From Mycolicibacterium sp. MU0053 (lineage in GTDB: Bacteria > Actinomycetota > Actinomycetes > Mycobacteriales > Mycobacteriaceae), in the NCBI RefSeq assembly GCF_963378095.1, contig NZ_OY726397.1, positions 4,154,001 to 4,218,000 of the forward strand: a DNA stretch of 64,000 bases, given 5' to 3'. Both the position numbers and the translations under genes were made by a program. The notes beneath the pieces are model-generated. The model saw nothing but the letters and a program-made list of their open reading frames with translations, was not told the origin of the DNA and did not search any database. Below, one piece after another: positions 8,606 through 17,788 of the stretch; position 1 is the stretch's first letter; each line of letters opens with the position of its first letter.

Positions 8606-8716
8606 GATGCCCGAGGTAGTGACAGATGACATCCAATCTGTAATGTCTGTCGGGCGCGGCCGGGACGGACGTCGGGACGCCCCTGATGTCCGAGCGGCCA
8701 GCTTGAGGGAGAAACC

Positions 8717-9850
8717 ATGGGACGTCCACTGCTGCAGGCACGGTCGGCGCTCGGCTTGGTCGGCCACCTCGGCCGCGGGGTCCAGCGGGTCGCCACCGAC
8801 GCGGTCCTGGGCTCGCGGCTCGGCGCGCCGCGGGCGGTCGAGGATCTCGATGCCGCGACCCTGACCAAGATCATCGGCCGCCGAGTCACCGATGTCGCCG
8901 TGCTCGACGGTGATGCCGGCACCTCGTCGCGGGCGCGACTGGCGCTGACCGGTGACGGGGTGCCCAGCTCGGTGTTCGTCAAGATGCCCGCGAACAACCC
9001 CGCCACCCGGTTGATGGGCGAACTCGGCCGGCTGGCCGACACCGAGGTCCGGTTCTACCGCGAGCTGTCCCAGGAACTCACCGGGGTGCCGCGGGCCTAC
9101 GGCACGTCCTTCGACCCTCTCACCGGCCGGTTCGTCATCGTCCTCGAGGACCTCGCCGTCGGCGGGTGCGAGTTCCCCGACACCTTGCATCCGCTGAGCC
9201 CCGCCCGGGCCGGTCTCATCGTGGAGCTGCTGGCGCAGCTGCATGCCAAGTTCTGGGGTCGGTTGCCGACTGGCCGCGGGCCGTTGGATTGGCTCTACAC
9301 CGCCTCCGGCGACAGCACCTCCCTGCTGACCGGAGCACTGATGAACACCTCGGTGAAGCGGCTGGCCGACCGCACCGAGATCCCGGTCGAGAACGGCCGC
9401 TTCATCATCGACAACTACCGCGCGGTCGCGACCCTGATCGACACACCGCCGCATACCGTCATGCACGGCGACGCCCACCCCGGCAACGTGTACTTCCGCG
9501 ACGGCGCGGCCGGGCTGCTGGACTGGCAGGCCGTCCGGCGCGGGCATCCGTGCCGCGAACTGGCCTACACGCTGATCACCGGCATGACCCCGGAGGACCG
9601 CCGGGCCTGCCAACGCGACCTGCTCGACCAGTACCGCGGGGCGCTGGCCGCCGGGGGCGGACCCGAACTGGCCGCCGACGACCTGTGGCTGCGGTTCCGG
9701 CAGGGTGCGCTGTACGCCTACGTCGCGGCGCTGATCACCGCGGGGCTGGGCGGCATGCAGGTCGAGGACATCGCGATGGAAGGGCTGCGCCGTGCCGTGG
9801 CCGCCCTCGATGACCTGGAGACGGTGGCGGCTCTGCAGGCTGCGCTGTAG
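8717..9850 (+). CDS. Phosphotransferase family protein (aminoglycoside phosphotransferase-like kinase fold)
   Basis: A 377-residue APH/ChoK-like kinase. The catalytic loop is VMHGDAHPGNVYF near residue 255 and the metal-binding segment is AGLLDWQAVRRGHPCRELAY just after it. The N-terminal lobe includes SSVFVKMP, a likely nucleotide lysine region, and IVLEDLAV. A purine-rich site (AGGGAGAAA) precedes the ATG. Mycobacteria carry many such proteins, and the phosphoacceptor here could be a sugar, choline or other small molecule. It is divergent from the HTH/Clp N-domain pair across the palindromic region. Antibiotic resistance should not be assumed. Confidence 0.87.
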   Translation: MGRPLLQARSALGLVGHLGRGVQRVATDAVLGSRLGAPRAVEDLDAATLTKIIGRRVTDVAVLDGDAGTSSRARLALTGDGVPSSVFVKMPANNPATRLMGELGRLADTEVRFYRELSQELTGVPRAYGTSFDPLTGRFVIVLEDLAVGGCEFPDTLHPLSPARAGLIVELLAQLHAKFWGRLPTGRGPLDWLYTASGDSTSLLTGALMNTSVKRLADRTEIPVENGRFIIDNYRAVATLIDTPPHTVMHGDAHPGNVYFRDGAAGLLDWQAVRRGHPCRELAYTLITGMTPEDRRACQRDLLDQYRGALAAGGGPELAADDLWLRFRQGALYAYVAALITAGLGGMQVEDIAMEGLRRAVAALDDLETVAALQAAL

Positions 9851-9857
9851 GCGCGGG

Positions 9858-10169
9858 TCACGACGACGGCGGCGGGTCTTCGCCGCGCAGGCGGGCCTGC
9901 AGCTGTTCCCGGTCCCGGCGACGACGCTCGTCCACCGCGGCGATGCTGGCCGTGGCGCGGCGACGCAGCGGCGCGAACAGCCAGATCCCCAACGGCAGCG
10001 CGATCACCAACGCGAACAGCATGGCGACCACCAACGGGATGTCGCCGACCCCGATCAGGTGCGCGCCGTAGAAGATGACGGCAGTCAGCAGCCCCACCAA
10101 CACCAAGCGCGCGCCGATGTAGGCGAGCACGTCGAGCACCATTGCACCGGTGGAGTCTTTGTCTGCCAC
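9858..10169 (-). CDS. DUF4229-type small membrane protein
   Basis: A 103-residue protein with two to three membrane helices (YIGARLVLVGLLTAVIFYGA; IPLVVAMLFALVIALPLGIW) followed by a basic cytoplasmic tail (RRRRDREQLQARLRG). The length and hydropathy match DUF4229 proteins of actinobacteria; its place next to the MinD/ParA-like gene matches the Rv0531 position as I recall it. The GTG at 10169 (VADKDSTGAMVLD) is chosen because the upstream extension is shadow sequence. It ends 7 bp from the convergent phosphotransferase gene. Function unknown. Confidence 0.78.
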   Translation of the reverse strand: MADKDSTGAMVLDVLAYIGARLVLVGLLTAVIFYGAHLIGVGDIPLVVAMLFALVIALPLGIWLFAPLRRRATASIAAVDERRRRDREQLQARLRGEDPPPSS

Positions 10170-10217
10170 GGGTCCGAGCCTACCGACACCGCGTATCATC
10201 GAACAAAGGAGGTTTAC

Positions 10218-10379
10218 GTGCTCTACCTGCTCGTCATCCTGATCATCGGGGCCCTGGTGTACACCGGTTGGCGTTTCATGCGCGCACAGGCCAACCGGCC
10301 GCCGACCCGCGTCATCGGACCCGATGACGACCCAGAGTTCCTCTGGCGACTCAGTCACGGCGATAACAACCCGCGCTGA
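10218..10379 (+). CDS. 53-residue single-pass membrane protein
   Basis: A short gene starting with GTG: one N-terminal membrane helix (LYLLVILIIGALVYTGWRFM) and a soluble tail ending PDDDPEFLWRLSHGDNNPR. An AAAGGAGG ribosome-binding site at 10205-10212 sits 5 bp before the GTG, which is strong support that it is translated. It corresponds in position and size to the small Rv0530A-type gene. It is divergent from the DUF4229 gene and convergent with the ATPase gene. Function unknown. Confidence 0.78.
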   Translation: MLYLLVILIIGALVYTGWRFMRAQANRPPTRVIGPDDDPEFLWRLSHGDNNPR

Positions 10380-10382
10380 CCA

Positions 10383-10409
10383 CCGGCCGCCGGCGGCGGT
10401 GGCCGGTTT
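10383..10409. terminator. GC-rich hairpin between convergent genes
   Basis: CCGGCC and GGCCGG arms enclose a 12-nt GC-rich loop that itself can pair, and the right arm is followed by TTT. It lies between the 53-residue gene and the stop of the convergent ATPase gene, so it could stop transcription from either side. Confidence 0.45.
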
Positions 10410-11713
10410 CAGGCCGGCCGGAACTCGGCGGGGAACCCGTCGGCGACCACGGCCGCCAATTCGACCAGCGCGTCCCGCGTCGATGGATGCAGCCGGTCCA
10501 GGCTGATCTCGGCACCCTCCTCCAGGTGCGGATCGAACGGCACCGTCCGCACCGCCCGACACCGCCGCGAGAAGTGGTCGACAACCTTCTGCATGTCGAC
10601 CTTGCCCGAGCGCGGCCGCACCGCGTTGACGACGCAGACCGAGTTACGCACCAGCTGCTCGTGGCCGTGCGCATCCAGCCAGTCCAGCGTGGCCGAGGCG
10701 CTGCGCGCCCCGTCCACCGAGCCGGAGCTCACCACGATCAAGGTGTCGGCGGCCGAAAGCACCGCCGACATCGCCGAATGCATCAACCCGGTGCCGCAGT
10801 CGGTGAGCACCAGGCTGTAGAAGCGTTCCAACACCTCCAGCGTGCGGGCATAGTCCTGGGAGCTGAATGCCTCCGAGACCGCCGGATCGGTCTCCGAGGC
10901 CAGCACCTCCAGCCGGCTCGGCGATTGCGAGGTGTACCGGCGCACGTCGCTGTAGCGCTCGATGCCCTCGGCCTCGCGCAGTAGGTCGCGCACCGTCGCG
11001 GGGGTTTCCAGCGGCACCTTCTGGCTCAGGGTGCCGCGGTCGGGGTTGGCGTCCACCGCGACCACCCGGTCGCCCCGGATCGAGGCCAACGTCGCACCGA
11101 GCGTCGCGGTGATGGTGGTCTTGCCGACCCCGCCCTTGAGGCTGAGCACCGCGATCTGATAGCACCCCTGCAGCGGATGGTTGACGTGCGCGATGAGGTT
11201 GCGGCGGTGGGTGTCCTTGGGGCTTTCACCCACGTTGATGGTCTTGCCCGAAAGCACGTAGAGCAGCCGGCGCCAGCCGCTGGCGGGGGCCGGTTTGACG
11301 GGCCGGAGCAGCGCGCTGGTGGCCAGATCCGGATACGGCGTCTGCGGCACTTCCGGCCGGTACGGCGGCGGCAGGACCGCTCCGGGCGGGTGGGCGCCGG
11401 GCGGCGCGGGCGGCCACGGCGCGGGCGGCGGCCCCACGGGTCCCGGTGCACCCGGATAGTGGCCGACGACCGGGAATCCGGTCGGCGGTGTCGGATCGTT
11501 CCATTCCGCCGGCGGGGCCGGCGCACTGAAGCGCTGCTCGTGGCGGAATCCCGTGGGTGCCGGATAGCTGCGCTGCAGATCGGGGTCGGACGGTTCGGGC
11601 GCCGAATGCCGCGGCGCCTCGTCGGCGGACGGCGGGTCCGGCAACCAGGCGGGCGGGTCGTCGTGTTCTCTGCCGTGACGAGCATCCGCGCCGTGCGCCG
11701 GTTGGTCAGACAA
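10409..11713 (-). CDS. MinD/ParA-like ATPase with proline-rich N-terminus
   Basis: A 434-residue protein. Residues 1-130 are a disordered proline-rich segment (for example APWPPAPPGAHPPGAVLPPP). The ATPase half has a deviant Walker A LSLKGGVGKTTI near residue 195, AVDANPDRGTL (Walker A'-like switch), and DCGTGLMHSAM in the position of Walker B/switch II. The architecture resembles mycobacterial Rv0530 and the ESX-associated MinD-like proteins. The first codon appears to be TTG with a GGGGG site upstream. It follows ccsA by about 96 bp on the same strand, so it may be part of the cytochrome c maturation operon. Its cargo is unknown. Confidence 0.85.
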   Translation of the reverse strand: MSDQPAHGADARHGREHDDPPAWLPDPPSADEAPRHSAPEPSDPDLQRSYPAPTGFRHEQRFSAPAPPAEWNDPTPPTGFPVVGHYPGAPGPVGPPPAPWPPAPPGAHPPGAVLPPPYRPEVPQTPYPDLATSALLRPVKPAPASGWRRLLYVLSGKTINVGESPKDTHRRNLIAHVNHPLQGCYQIAVLSLKGGVGKTTITATLGATLASIRGDRVVAVDANPDRGTLSQKVPLETPATVRDLLREAEGIERYSDVRRYTSQSPSRLEVLASETDPAVSEAFSSQDYARTLEVLERFYSLVLTDCGTGLMHSAMSAVLSAADTLIVVSSGSVDGARSASATLDWLDAHGHEQLVRNSVCVVNAVRPRSGKVDMQKVVDHFSRRCRAVRTVPFDPHLEEGAEISLDRLHPSTRDALVELAAVVADGFPAEFRPA

Positions 11714-11809
11714 TGGCCCATTCCCCCTAGTCGATGTCTGGTGCGTGCACCTTATCGCAGGGAACTCCGCCGTCGCGCCCCCGGAAATCTCCGGCGGATA
11801 CCGGTGCCG

Positions 11810-12805
11810 TCAGCCGACGCCGGCGTAGGAATGCAGGCCGACGGTGACCAGATTGATGAAGAACAGGTTGAACACCATCGCCACGAATCCGACCACGTTG
11901 ATCCAGGCCGCCTTCTTGTCGCGCCATCCGGCGGTCGACCGGGCGTGCAGGTAGGCCGCATACACGACCCACGCGATGAACGACACCGTCTCCTTGGGGT
12001 CCCAACCCCAATAGCGTCCCCACGCCTCCTCGGCCCAGATGGCCCCGAAGATCACCCCGAAGCCGAACACCGGGAACGCGAAGATCGTGGTGCGGTAGGC
12101 GATCCGGTCCAGCGTCTGCGCATCCGGCAGCCGCGAGACGATCCGCGACATCACCCCGTCGCCCGAACTCTGGGGGTCGCCGAACCGGGACATCTTCAGC
12201 AGGAACAGCAGACTCGCCACGCCGGCGACCAGAAACACCCCGGAGCCCAGGCTCACCACCGAGACGTGGATCGGCAACCAGTACGACTGCAGCGCCGGCA
12301 TGACCGGGGCGGCGTGGCTGTAGAGCCACTTGCCCGACACCGTCAGCAGGATCAGCACCGGCACCAGCACGAACACCCACAGCGCGCGGTACTGCGGACG
12401 CCGCAGCACCACCGCGGCCGCCGCCAGTCCGCAGAAGCTGGTGAGGTTGATGAACTCGTACATGTTGCCCCACGGCACCCGGCCGGTGGACATGCCGCGC
12501 AGCACTATGCAGGCCAGCAGGAAGACGATGCCGAGATAGACCAGCGCCAGGCCGGTGCGGCCGACCCGGTCGTCCAGAGAGCGGCGCGGGCTGTCGTCGA
12601 CGACGACGCCGGGGGTGTTGCTGTCGGTGCTCACCGCCGCACCCGCCCCGGCGCGCACGAGTTCGCGCTCGTCGACCTTCTTGCTGCGGCTGTAGGCCAG
12701 CTCGACGGCCAGCAACAGCAGGGCCACCGTGAGGACCAGGACCGACGAGGTGAACGCCCAGTCCGAATACCGGGCCAGCTCGAGGTCCACGTGCTCGCTG
12801 TTCAT
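11810..12805 (-). CDS. ccsA: Cytochrome c biogenesis protein CcsA (ResC)
   Basis: A 331-residue polytopic membrane protein that delivers heme to apocytochrome c together with ResB. The tryptophan-rich heme-handling signature YWGWDPKETVSFIAW lies near residue 265, and membrane segments with conserved histidines precede and follow it (for example YLHARSTAGW). The ATG at 12805 shares one base with the resB stop (TGATG). Length agrees with actinobacterial CcsA. It is the last of the four Res/Ccd genes in the operon. Confidence 0.93.
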   Translation of the reverse strand: MNSEHVDLELARYSDWAFTSSVLVLTVALLLLAVELAYSRSKKVDERELVRAGAGAAVSTDSNTPGVVVDDSPRRSLDDRVGRTGLALVYLGIVFLLACIVLRGMSTGRVPWGNMYEFINLTSFCGLAAAAVVLRRPQYRALWVFVLVPVLILLTVSGKWLYSHAAPVMPALQSYWLPIHVSVVSLGSGVFLVAGVASLLFLLKMSRFGDPQSSGDGVMSRIVSRLPDAQTLDRIAYRTTIFAFPVFGFGVIFGAIWAEEAWGRYWGWDPKETVSFIAWVVYAAYLHARSTAGWRDKKAAWINVVGFVAMVFNLFFINLVTVGLHSYAGVG

Positions 12806-14415
12806 CAGACTCTCTCCTTTGCCGCGCCCACTTCGACGACGGCCAACAACCGTTTCGTGAGCCGTTCGAACTCGTCGCCCCAGCCCGAATTGTCGGTGCG
12901 CGCCAACCCGCCCAGCTCGACGTTCACGGTACCGGTGACGTCCGGGTTCGCCGCACCGGCGGCCACGGCCGGGGTGAGGCGCACCCAGATCCGGCGCCGG
13001 CGGATCACCAGCGACACCAACAGTCCGGCCATCATCGTCAGCGAGAACACCAGCACCCACAGCTGACCCGGATCGTGCGACACCTGCAGGTTGACGAACG
13101 GCGTGACCCGATCGAAGCTCAGCACCGAACCGTCGTCGAGGCGCACGTCGTCGCCGACGCGCAGGTTGACCCGGTCGAGTTTCTCGAGGCGGCCCTGGTC
13201 GATGAGCTTCTGGTCGAGGCTGAACAGCGACTGCGGCCGCCCCGAGTCCAGGCCGGTGTCGCCGCGGTAGATGTCGATCGCCACGGCCGGGTTGTTCGGC
13301 GCCGGATAGCTCGAGGACAGCAGCGTGCCGTGCAGTTGTTCGGTGGGTGCCAGCAGACCCTGGACCGCGATCTGCTGTTTGCGGCGTTCGTCGACGTCGG
13401 GGTACATGCCCGCGGGCGGGTCGATCCGCACCACGCCCGAGGACAGCAGCGTGAGCTGGTCGTCGGGCCGCCACTGGATGGTCTGGGAGCGCTGCTCCCC
13501 GTTGGGGAACGTGACGGTGAACGTCGGCGCGTAGCCGTGGCCCTGCAGGTAGACCCGGTCACCGGCGACCCGCAGCGGATGGTTCACCGCCAACGCGTGC
13601 GGCTGCCAGTTGTCGGCGGCCAGCTCGTCGCCGGCCTGATAGGAGACGTTGGCCGCGAACGAGATGGCCTGGCCGCTGGGCAGATACTCCGCGTCGAAGT
13701 CGTGCACGCGCACGCAGATCGGCTCCAGGGACGTGCCGTCGACGGTGTTGCCGGCCCGGAACGAGTCGAAGGCCGCCGGTGAGGCCGAGCAGAACCCCGG
13801 GCCGCCGTCGGCGATGACGATCACGTTGCCCTCGTAGCCGAACATCTTGCCGAACGCGATCGCCACCAGCAGGCCCAGCAGCGAGAAGTGGAAGACCAGG
13901 TTGCCGAACTCGCGCAGGTAGCCCTTCTCGGCCGAGAGTTCGACGGCGCCTTCCGTACCGGCCCCGCCGGGGCGCACCACCTTGCGCCAGCCGCGCAACC
14001 GGCCCGCCATCGCGTCGGCGATCTGGCGCGCATCGCCGACGAGTTCGGCCTCGGCGTGCTTGGGCAGCCGCCCCAGATTGCGGGGCGCCGGCACCGGCAC
14101 CGCGCGCAGCGTGCGGACGTGCTCGATCATCCGCGGCGTCAGACATCCCACCAGCGAGATGAACAGCAGCACGTAGATCGCGGTGAACCAGAAGCTGGAG
14201 AACACGTCGAAGAACTGGAAGCGGTCCAACCACACCCCGAGCGTGGGATGCGCGCCAAGGTACTCGTCGACCTTGCCGGCGTTGAGGCTGCGCTGCGGCA
14301 GCAGCGCACCCGGGATGGCCGCCAGCGCCACCAGGAACAGCAGCACCAGGGCGGTCCCCATGGATGTCAGCCCGCGCCAGGTGTTGCGAATCGTCGCCAG
14401 CACCCGCCGGATCAT
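12805..14415 (-). CDS. resB: Cytochrome c biogenesis protein ResB
   Basis: A 536-residue membrane protein of system II cytochrome c maturation. Three membrane segments lie in the first 200 residues (MGTALVLLFLVALAAIPGAL; AIYVLLFISLVGCLTPRM; FHFSLLGLLVAIAFGKMFGY), a large extracytoplasmic domain follows, and a last helix (LWVLVFSLTMMAGLLVSLVI) is near 450. ResB and CcsA together form the heme transporter and synthetase. The ATG at 14415 is 5 bp after the ccdA stop. The downstream stop overlaps ccsA by one base, indicating translational coupling. Confidence 0.93.
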   Translation of the reverse strand: MIRRVLATIRNTWRGLTSMGTALVLLFLVALAAIPGALLPQRSLNAGKVDEYLGAHPTLGVWLDRFQFFDVFSSFWFTAIYVLLFISLVGCLTPRMIEHVRTLRAVPVPAPRNLGRLPKHAEAELVGDARQIADAMAGRLRGWRKVVRPGGAGTEGAVELSAEKGYLREFGNLVFHFSLLGLLVAIAFGKMFGYEGNVIVIADGGPGFCSASPAAFDSFRAGNTVDGTSLEPICVRVHDFDAEYLPSGQAISFAANVSYQAGDELAADNWQPHALAVNHPLRVAGDRVYLQGHGYAPTFTVTFPNGEQRSQTIQWRPDDQLTLLSSGVVRIDPPAGMYPDVDERRKQQIAVQGLLAPTEQLHGTLLSSSYPAPNNPAVAIDIYRGDTGLDSGRPQSLFSLDQKLIDQGRLEKLDRVNLRVGDDVRLDDGSVLSFDRVTPFVNLQVSHDPGQLWVLVFSLTMMAGLLVSLVIRRRRIWVRLTPAVAAGAANPDVTGTVNVELGGLARTDNSGWGDEFERLTKRLLAVVEVGAAKERV

Positions 14416-14420
14416 GCCGG

Positions 14421-15203
14421 TCAAATCGGCAACCTCACGTCGCTGATGAACGCGTCGCGCACCCAGGAGATGAATTCGTTCCACAGCCCGCTCACGAGCG
14501 CCAGACCGACGAGGATCAGCAACACCCCGCCGATGACCTGGATGGTGCGGGTGTGCCGGCGCAACCAGTCCAGCCCGCCGAAGGCCCACGACGAACCGAG
14601 GGCCAGCAGGATGAACGGGAGGCCCAGGCCCAGGCAGTAGGCGATCACCAGCACCACCCCGCGGGCGATCGTGGTGCCGTCGGTGGCCGAGGCCACGGTG
14701 ATGACGCCGGTCAGGGTCGGTCCCAGACACGGCGTCCAGCCCAGCGCGAAGACCGCGCCGAGCAGCGGCGCCCCGGCGACCGTCGACAGCATCTTGGGGG
14801 TCAGGCGCGCCTGGCGCTGCAGGGTCGGGATGTACCCGATGAACGCCAGCCCCATGATGATGATCACCACGCCGCCGACCCGTTGCAGCACAAGCTGATT
14901 GGTGATCAGGGAGGTCGTCATGCCCAGTACCGCGACGGTGCCCAGCAGGAACACCGCGGTGAAGCCGGCCACGAACAGCAAGGCCGACCCGGCCACCCGC
15001 AACCGTTGCGTGCGCAGCTTGACCGCGCCCGCGGCAGCGTCGGTGTGCTCATCGACGCCGACCACCGCGGCCAGATACGACAGATATCCGGGCACCAGCG
15101 GGACCACGCACGGGGACGCGAACGACACCAGGCCGGCGAGCACGCAGAGCCCGAGCGCCAGCAGCAGCGGGCCCGAGGCGGCGAGTTCGGCGGCCCCGGT
15201 CAC
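14421..15203 (-). CDS. ccdA: Cytochrome c biogenesis protein CcdA (thiol-disulfide transporter)
   Basis: A 260-residue protein with six membrane helices. The two redox cysteines sit in SFASPCVVPLVPGYLS near residue 32 and ALGWTPCLGPTLTGV near 150. CcdA carries electrons across the membrane to the ResA-type thioredoxin, which keeps apocytochrome c cysteines reduced for heme attachment. Its GTG start overlaps the upstream thioredoxin gene in a GTGA junction. Position and family agree with the resA-ccdA-resB-ccsA operon. Confidence 0.94.
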   Translation of the reverse strand: MTGAAELAASGPLLLALGLCVLAGLVSFASPCVVPLVPGYLSYLAAVVGVDEHTDAAAGAVKLRTQRLRVAGSALLFVAGFTAVFLLGTVAVLGMTTSLITNQLVLQRVGGVVIIIMGLAFIGYIPTLQRQARLTPKMLSTVAGAPLLGAVFALGWTPCLGPTLTGVITVASATDGTTIARGVVLVIAYCLGLGLPFILLALGSSWAFGGLDWLRRHTRTIQVIGGVLLILVGLALVSGLWNEFISWVRDAFISDVRLPI

Positions 15204-15820
15204 GGCTGCGGTCCCGGTGCTGGTTCGGCGGCCAGTCGCTGCACGACGGGCAACAGATCCTCGGCGAGCAGTTCACGCAGGAACACCGCGGCCACGCGGT
15301 GCTCGCGGTCCAACACGATGGTGGACGGGATGGCCGAGGTGGGGTACCGGCCGCCGAAGGCGATCATGGTGCGCATCGGCGGGTCGTAGATCGACGGGAA
15401 CGTGATGTTGCGGTCCAGGATGAAGTCCTTGGCCGCGTCGCGGTCGTTGTCACGCACATCGATGCCGAGGAAGGCCACGCCGTCGTCGCGGGTGGCGTCG
15501 TACACCTGTTGCAGCTGGGTCATCTCCGTGCGGCACGGACCACACCACTGGCCCCAGACGTTGATCACCACCACATCGCCGGCGAACTCCGCGACGGAGC
15601 GCTCCCGCTCGGGGTCCATCAGGTCGGGTCCGCGGATCGGTCCGGGCTGTCCGCGGGATTGCGGCGGGTCGTAGAAGATGTCGGTCTTGCCGCCGGGCGC
15701 GACGAACTCGAACGTCCCGCCCTGGGCGACGGCGTCGTCGCCGGTGGCGCAGCCGGTCAGCGCGAGGCAGCCGGCCATCGCCAGCGCCACCAACGCAAAG
15801 ATCCGACCGCGCCGACTCAC
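15200..15820 (-). CDS. resA: Membrane-anchored thioredoxin, ResA/TlpA type lipoprotein
   Basis: A 206-residue protein with a lipoprotein signal: basic start, hydrophobic stretch FALVALAMAGCLALTGC, and a lipobox LTGC with the cysteine near residue 24. The thioredoxin fold follows, with the active site WGQWCGPCRTEM at about residue 95 and the helper GIDVRDNDRDAAKDF. It reduces the CXXCH cysteines of apocytochrome c using electrons from CcdA. It starts at a GTG within a GTGA overlap with the phosphatase gene and ends in a GTGA overlap with ccdA. Confidence 0.91.
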   Translation of the reverse strand: MSRRGRIFALVALAMAGCLALTGCATGDDAVAQGGTFEFVAPGGKTDIFYDPPQSRGQPGPIRGPDLMDPERERSVAEFAGDVVVINVWGQWCGPCRTEMTQLQQVYDATRDDGVAFLGIDVRDNDRDAAKDFILDRNITFPSIYDPPMRTMIAFGGRYPTSAIPSTIVLDREHRVAAVFLRELLAEDLLPVVQRLAAEPAPGPQP

Positions 15821-16428
15821 AAGCCGGCCGCCGGTTCCGAATACGACACGTCGACCAACCGGTCACCGTCGAAGGTGAAGGTGGTCAGCGAGGCCAGGTT
15901 GCACTGTCGGCGACGCGGATCGTGCGCCAGGCGCGTGCCCTGCATGAAGCGGCGCAGCGTCTCGACGGGCAACTGGTGGCTGACGCAGACCGCCTCGTGG
16001 CCTTCGGCCTTGAGTCGGGCCCGGTCCACCGCGGCCGACATCCGCGCGGCGATCACCCGGTACGGCTCCCCCCACGACGGCGTCAACGGGTTGCGGACCT
16101 GCCACCACACCTTGGGGTGCCGCCACACCCCGTCGCCGGGCGACATCCGCTTGCCCTCGAAGTAGTTCGCCGATTCGATCAGGTCCTCGTCGGTGCCCAG
16201 CGACACCCCGTGATAATGCGCGATCGGTGTGGCGGTCTCCTGCGCACGCTCCAGCGGGGAGGCGATCACCACCGCAATGTCATTGTTCGCCAAGGAATCC
16301 GCGACGGCCTGGGCCTGGGCCCGACCCCGTTCGGACAGGTGGTAGCCGGGCAGTCGGCCGTACAACACACCCTCCGGGTTGTGCACCTCACCGTGGCGCA
16401 TCACATGGACACGCGTCTTCGAACTCAC
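15817..16428 (-). CDS. Histidine phosphatase family protein (phosphoglycerate mutase-like)
   Basis: A 203-residue phosphatase of the PGM-like branch 1 family. The phosphohistidine motif is VHVMRHGEVHNP at residue 7, with the supporting residues in ASPLERAQETATPI and the second histidine in VCVSHQLPVETLRR. The GTG start follows the hemL TGA directly with no gap. It lies between hemL and resA, the position of the Rv0525-type gene, and probably has a metabolic phosphatase role; no specific substrate can be assigned. Confidence 0.88.
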   Translation of the reverse strand: MSSKTRVHVMRHGEVHNPEGVLYGRLPGYHLSERGRAQAQAVADSLANNDIAVVIASPLERAQETATPIAHYHGVSLGTDEDLIESANYFEGKRMSPGDGVWRHPKVWWQVRNPLTPSWGEPYRVIAARMSAAVDRARLKAEGHEAVCVSHQLPVETLRRFMQGTRLAHDPRRRQCNLASLTTFTFDGDRLVDVSYSEPAAGL

Positions 16429-17736
16429 TCAGGCCTCCGGGTCGGTAGCGGCAGCCGCGGCGCGGGCCGCCACCGGCAGCGCATCGGCGATTCGGGTGAA
16501 TGCGTCGTCGTCGAGCGCCGCCGAGACGAACCACGCCTCGTAGGCGCTGCACGGCGGGTACACCCCGGCGTCGAGCAGAGCGTGGAAGAACGGCGGGAAG
16601 CGCCAGGTCTGGCTGGCGCGCGCGGCGGCGAAATCGATCACCGGATGCTCGGTGAAGAACACCGACAGCATGTTGCCGGCGCGTTGAACCCGGTGTGTCA
16701 CACCGGCTTCGGCCAGCGCGTCGGTGAGCAATGTGGCCAGCCGGTCGGCGTTGGCGTCGAGCTTGGCGTAGACGGCGTCGTCGGCCGCGCGCAGCGTCGC
16801 CAGGCCCGCGGCCATCGCCACCGGGTTCCCCGACAGCGTGCCGGCCTGATAGACCGGGCCCAGCGGGGCCAGCCGGTCCATCACCTCGGCGCGGCCGCCG
16901 AAGGCCGCGGCGGGCAACCCGCCGCTCATCACCTTGCCGAAGGTGAACAGGTCGGCCTCGACCGGGTCGAGGCCGTACCAACCGCCGCGGCTCACCCGGA
17001 ATCCCGTCATCACCTCGTCGAGGATCAGCAGCGCCCCGTGCTCGGCGGTGATCCGGCGCAGCGCGGCGTTGAAACCCGGCTGCGGCGGCACGCAGCCCAT
17101 GTTGCCGGGGCTGGCCTCGGTGATGACGACGGCGATCTGGGCGCCGTGCTCGGCGAAGGCCGCCTCGACGGCGGCCACGTCGTTGTAGGGCAGCACGATG
17201 GTGTCGGCGGCCGTGGCGCCGGTGACCCCGGGCGAGGACGGCAGGCCGAGCGTCGCCACCCCCGAACCGGCGTCGGCCAGCAGCGCATCGACGTGGCCGT
17301 GGTAGCAGCCGGAGAACTTGATCACCTTGGAGCGGCCGGTGAAGCCGCGGGCCAACCGCACCGCGCTCATGGTGGCCTCGGTGCCGGAGTTCACGAACCG
17401 CAGCTTCTGCACCGGGGCGACGCGGTCGACGATCGCGGCGGCCAGTTCGGTTTCGGACGGGGTCGGGGCCCCGAAGGACAGGCCCTGCCCCGCGGCCGTC
17501 GATACCGCGTCGACGACGGCCGGGTGCGCGTGGCCCAGGATCATCGGACCCCAGGAACACACCAGGTCCACGTAGCGGTTGTCGTCGGCGTCGGTGAGCC
17601 AGCAGCCCCGCGCGGAGGTGATGAAGCGGGGCGTTCCGCCGACGGCGCTGAATGCCCGCACCGGCGAGTTCACCCCACCGGGGATCACCTCGGCCGCCGC
17701 GGCGAACAGCTTGGCGGACTGATCGGTATTGGCCAT
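16429..17736 (-). CDS. hemL: Glutamate-1-semialdehyde 2,1-aminomutase HemL
   Basis: A 435-residue PLP enzyme that converts glutamate-1-semialdehyde to 5-aminolevulinate, the step after HemA. Cofactor features include [17 protein letters not shown] near 115, [12 protein letters not shown] near 240, and the Schiff-base lysine in [19 protein letters not shown] near 265. It is the first gene of an overlapping run with the phosphatase and the four cytochrome c maturation genes, which links heme supply to heme attachment. The rest of the heme pathway lies 13 kb away at 29.8-34.9 kb. Confidence 0.96.
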   Translation of the reverse strand: MANTDQSAKLFAAAAEVIPGGVNSPVRAFSAVGGTPRFITSARGCWLTDADDNRYVDLVCSWGPMILGHAHPAVVDAVSTAAGQGLSFGAPTPSETELAAAIVDRVAPVQKLRFVNSGTEATMSAVRLARGFTGRSKVIKFSGCYHGHVDALLADAGSGVATLGLPSSPGVTGATAADTIVLPYNDVAAVEAAFAEHGAQIAVVITEASPGNMGCVPPQPGFNAALRRITAEHGALLILDEVMTGFRVSRGGWYGLDPVEADLFTFGKVMSGGLPAAAFGGRAEVMDRLAPLGPVYQAGTLSGNPVAMAAGLATLRAADDAVYAKLDANADRLATLLTDALAEAGVTHRVQRAGNMLSVFFTEHPVIDFAAARASQTWRFPPFFHALLDAGVYPPCSAYEAWFVSAALDDDAFTRIADALPVAARAAAAATDPEA

Positions 17737-17788
17737 GGCCTCCAGTGTCCCAGCTGCCGTCGCCGGGATCTCCTACAGGGTGTAGTTG

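Noticed and set aside
11177..13066. A 629-residue plus-strand frame opposite the ParA-like and ccsA genes
   Set aside because: Same type of antisense shadow in GC-rich DNA; the opposite strand carries complete families.
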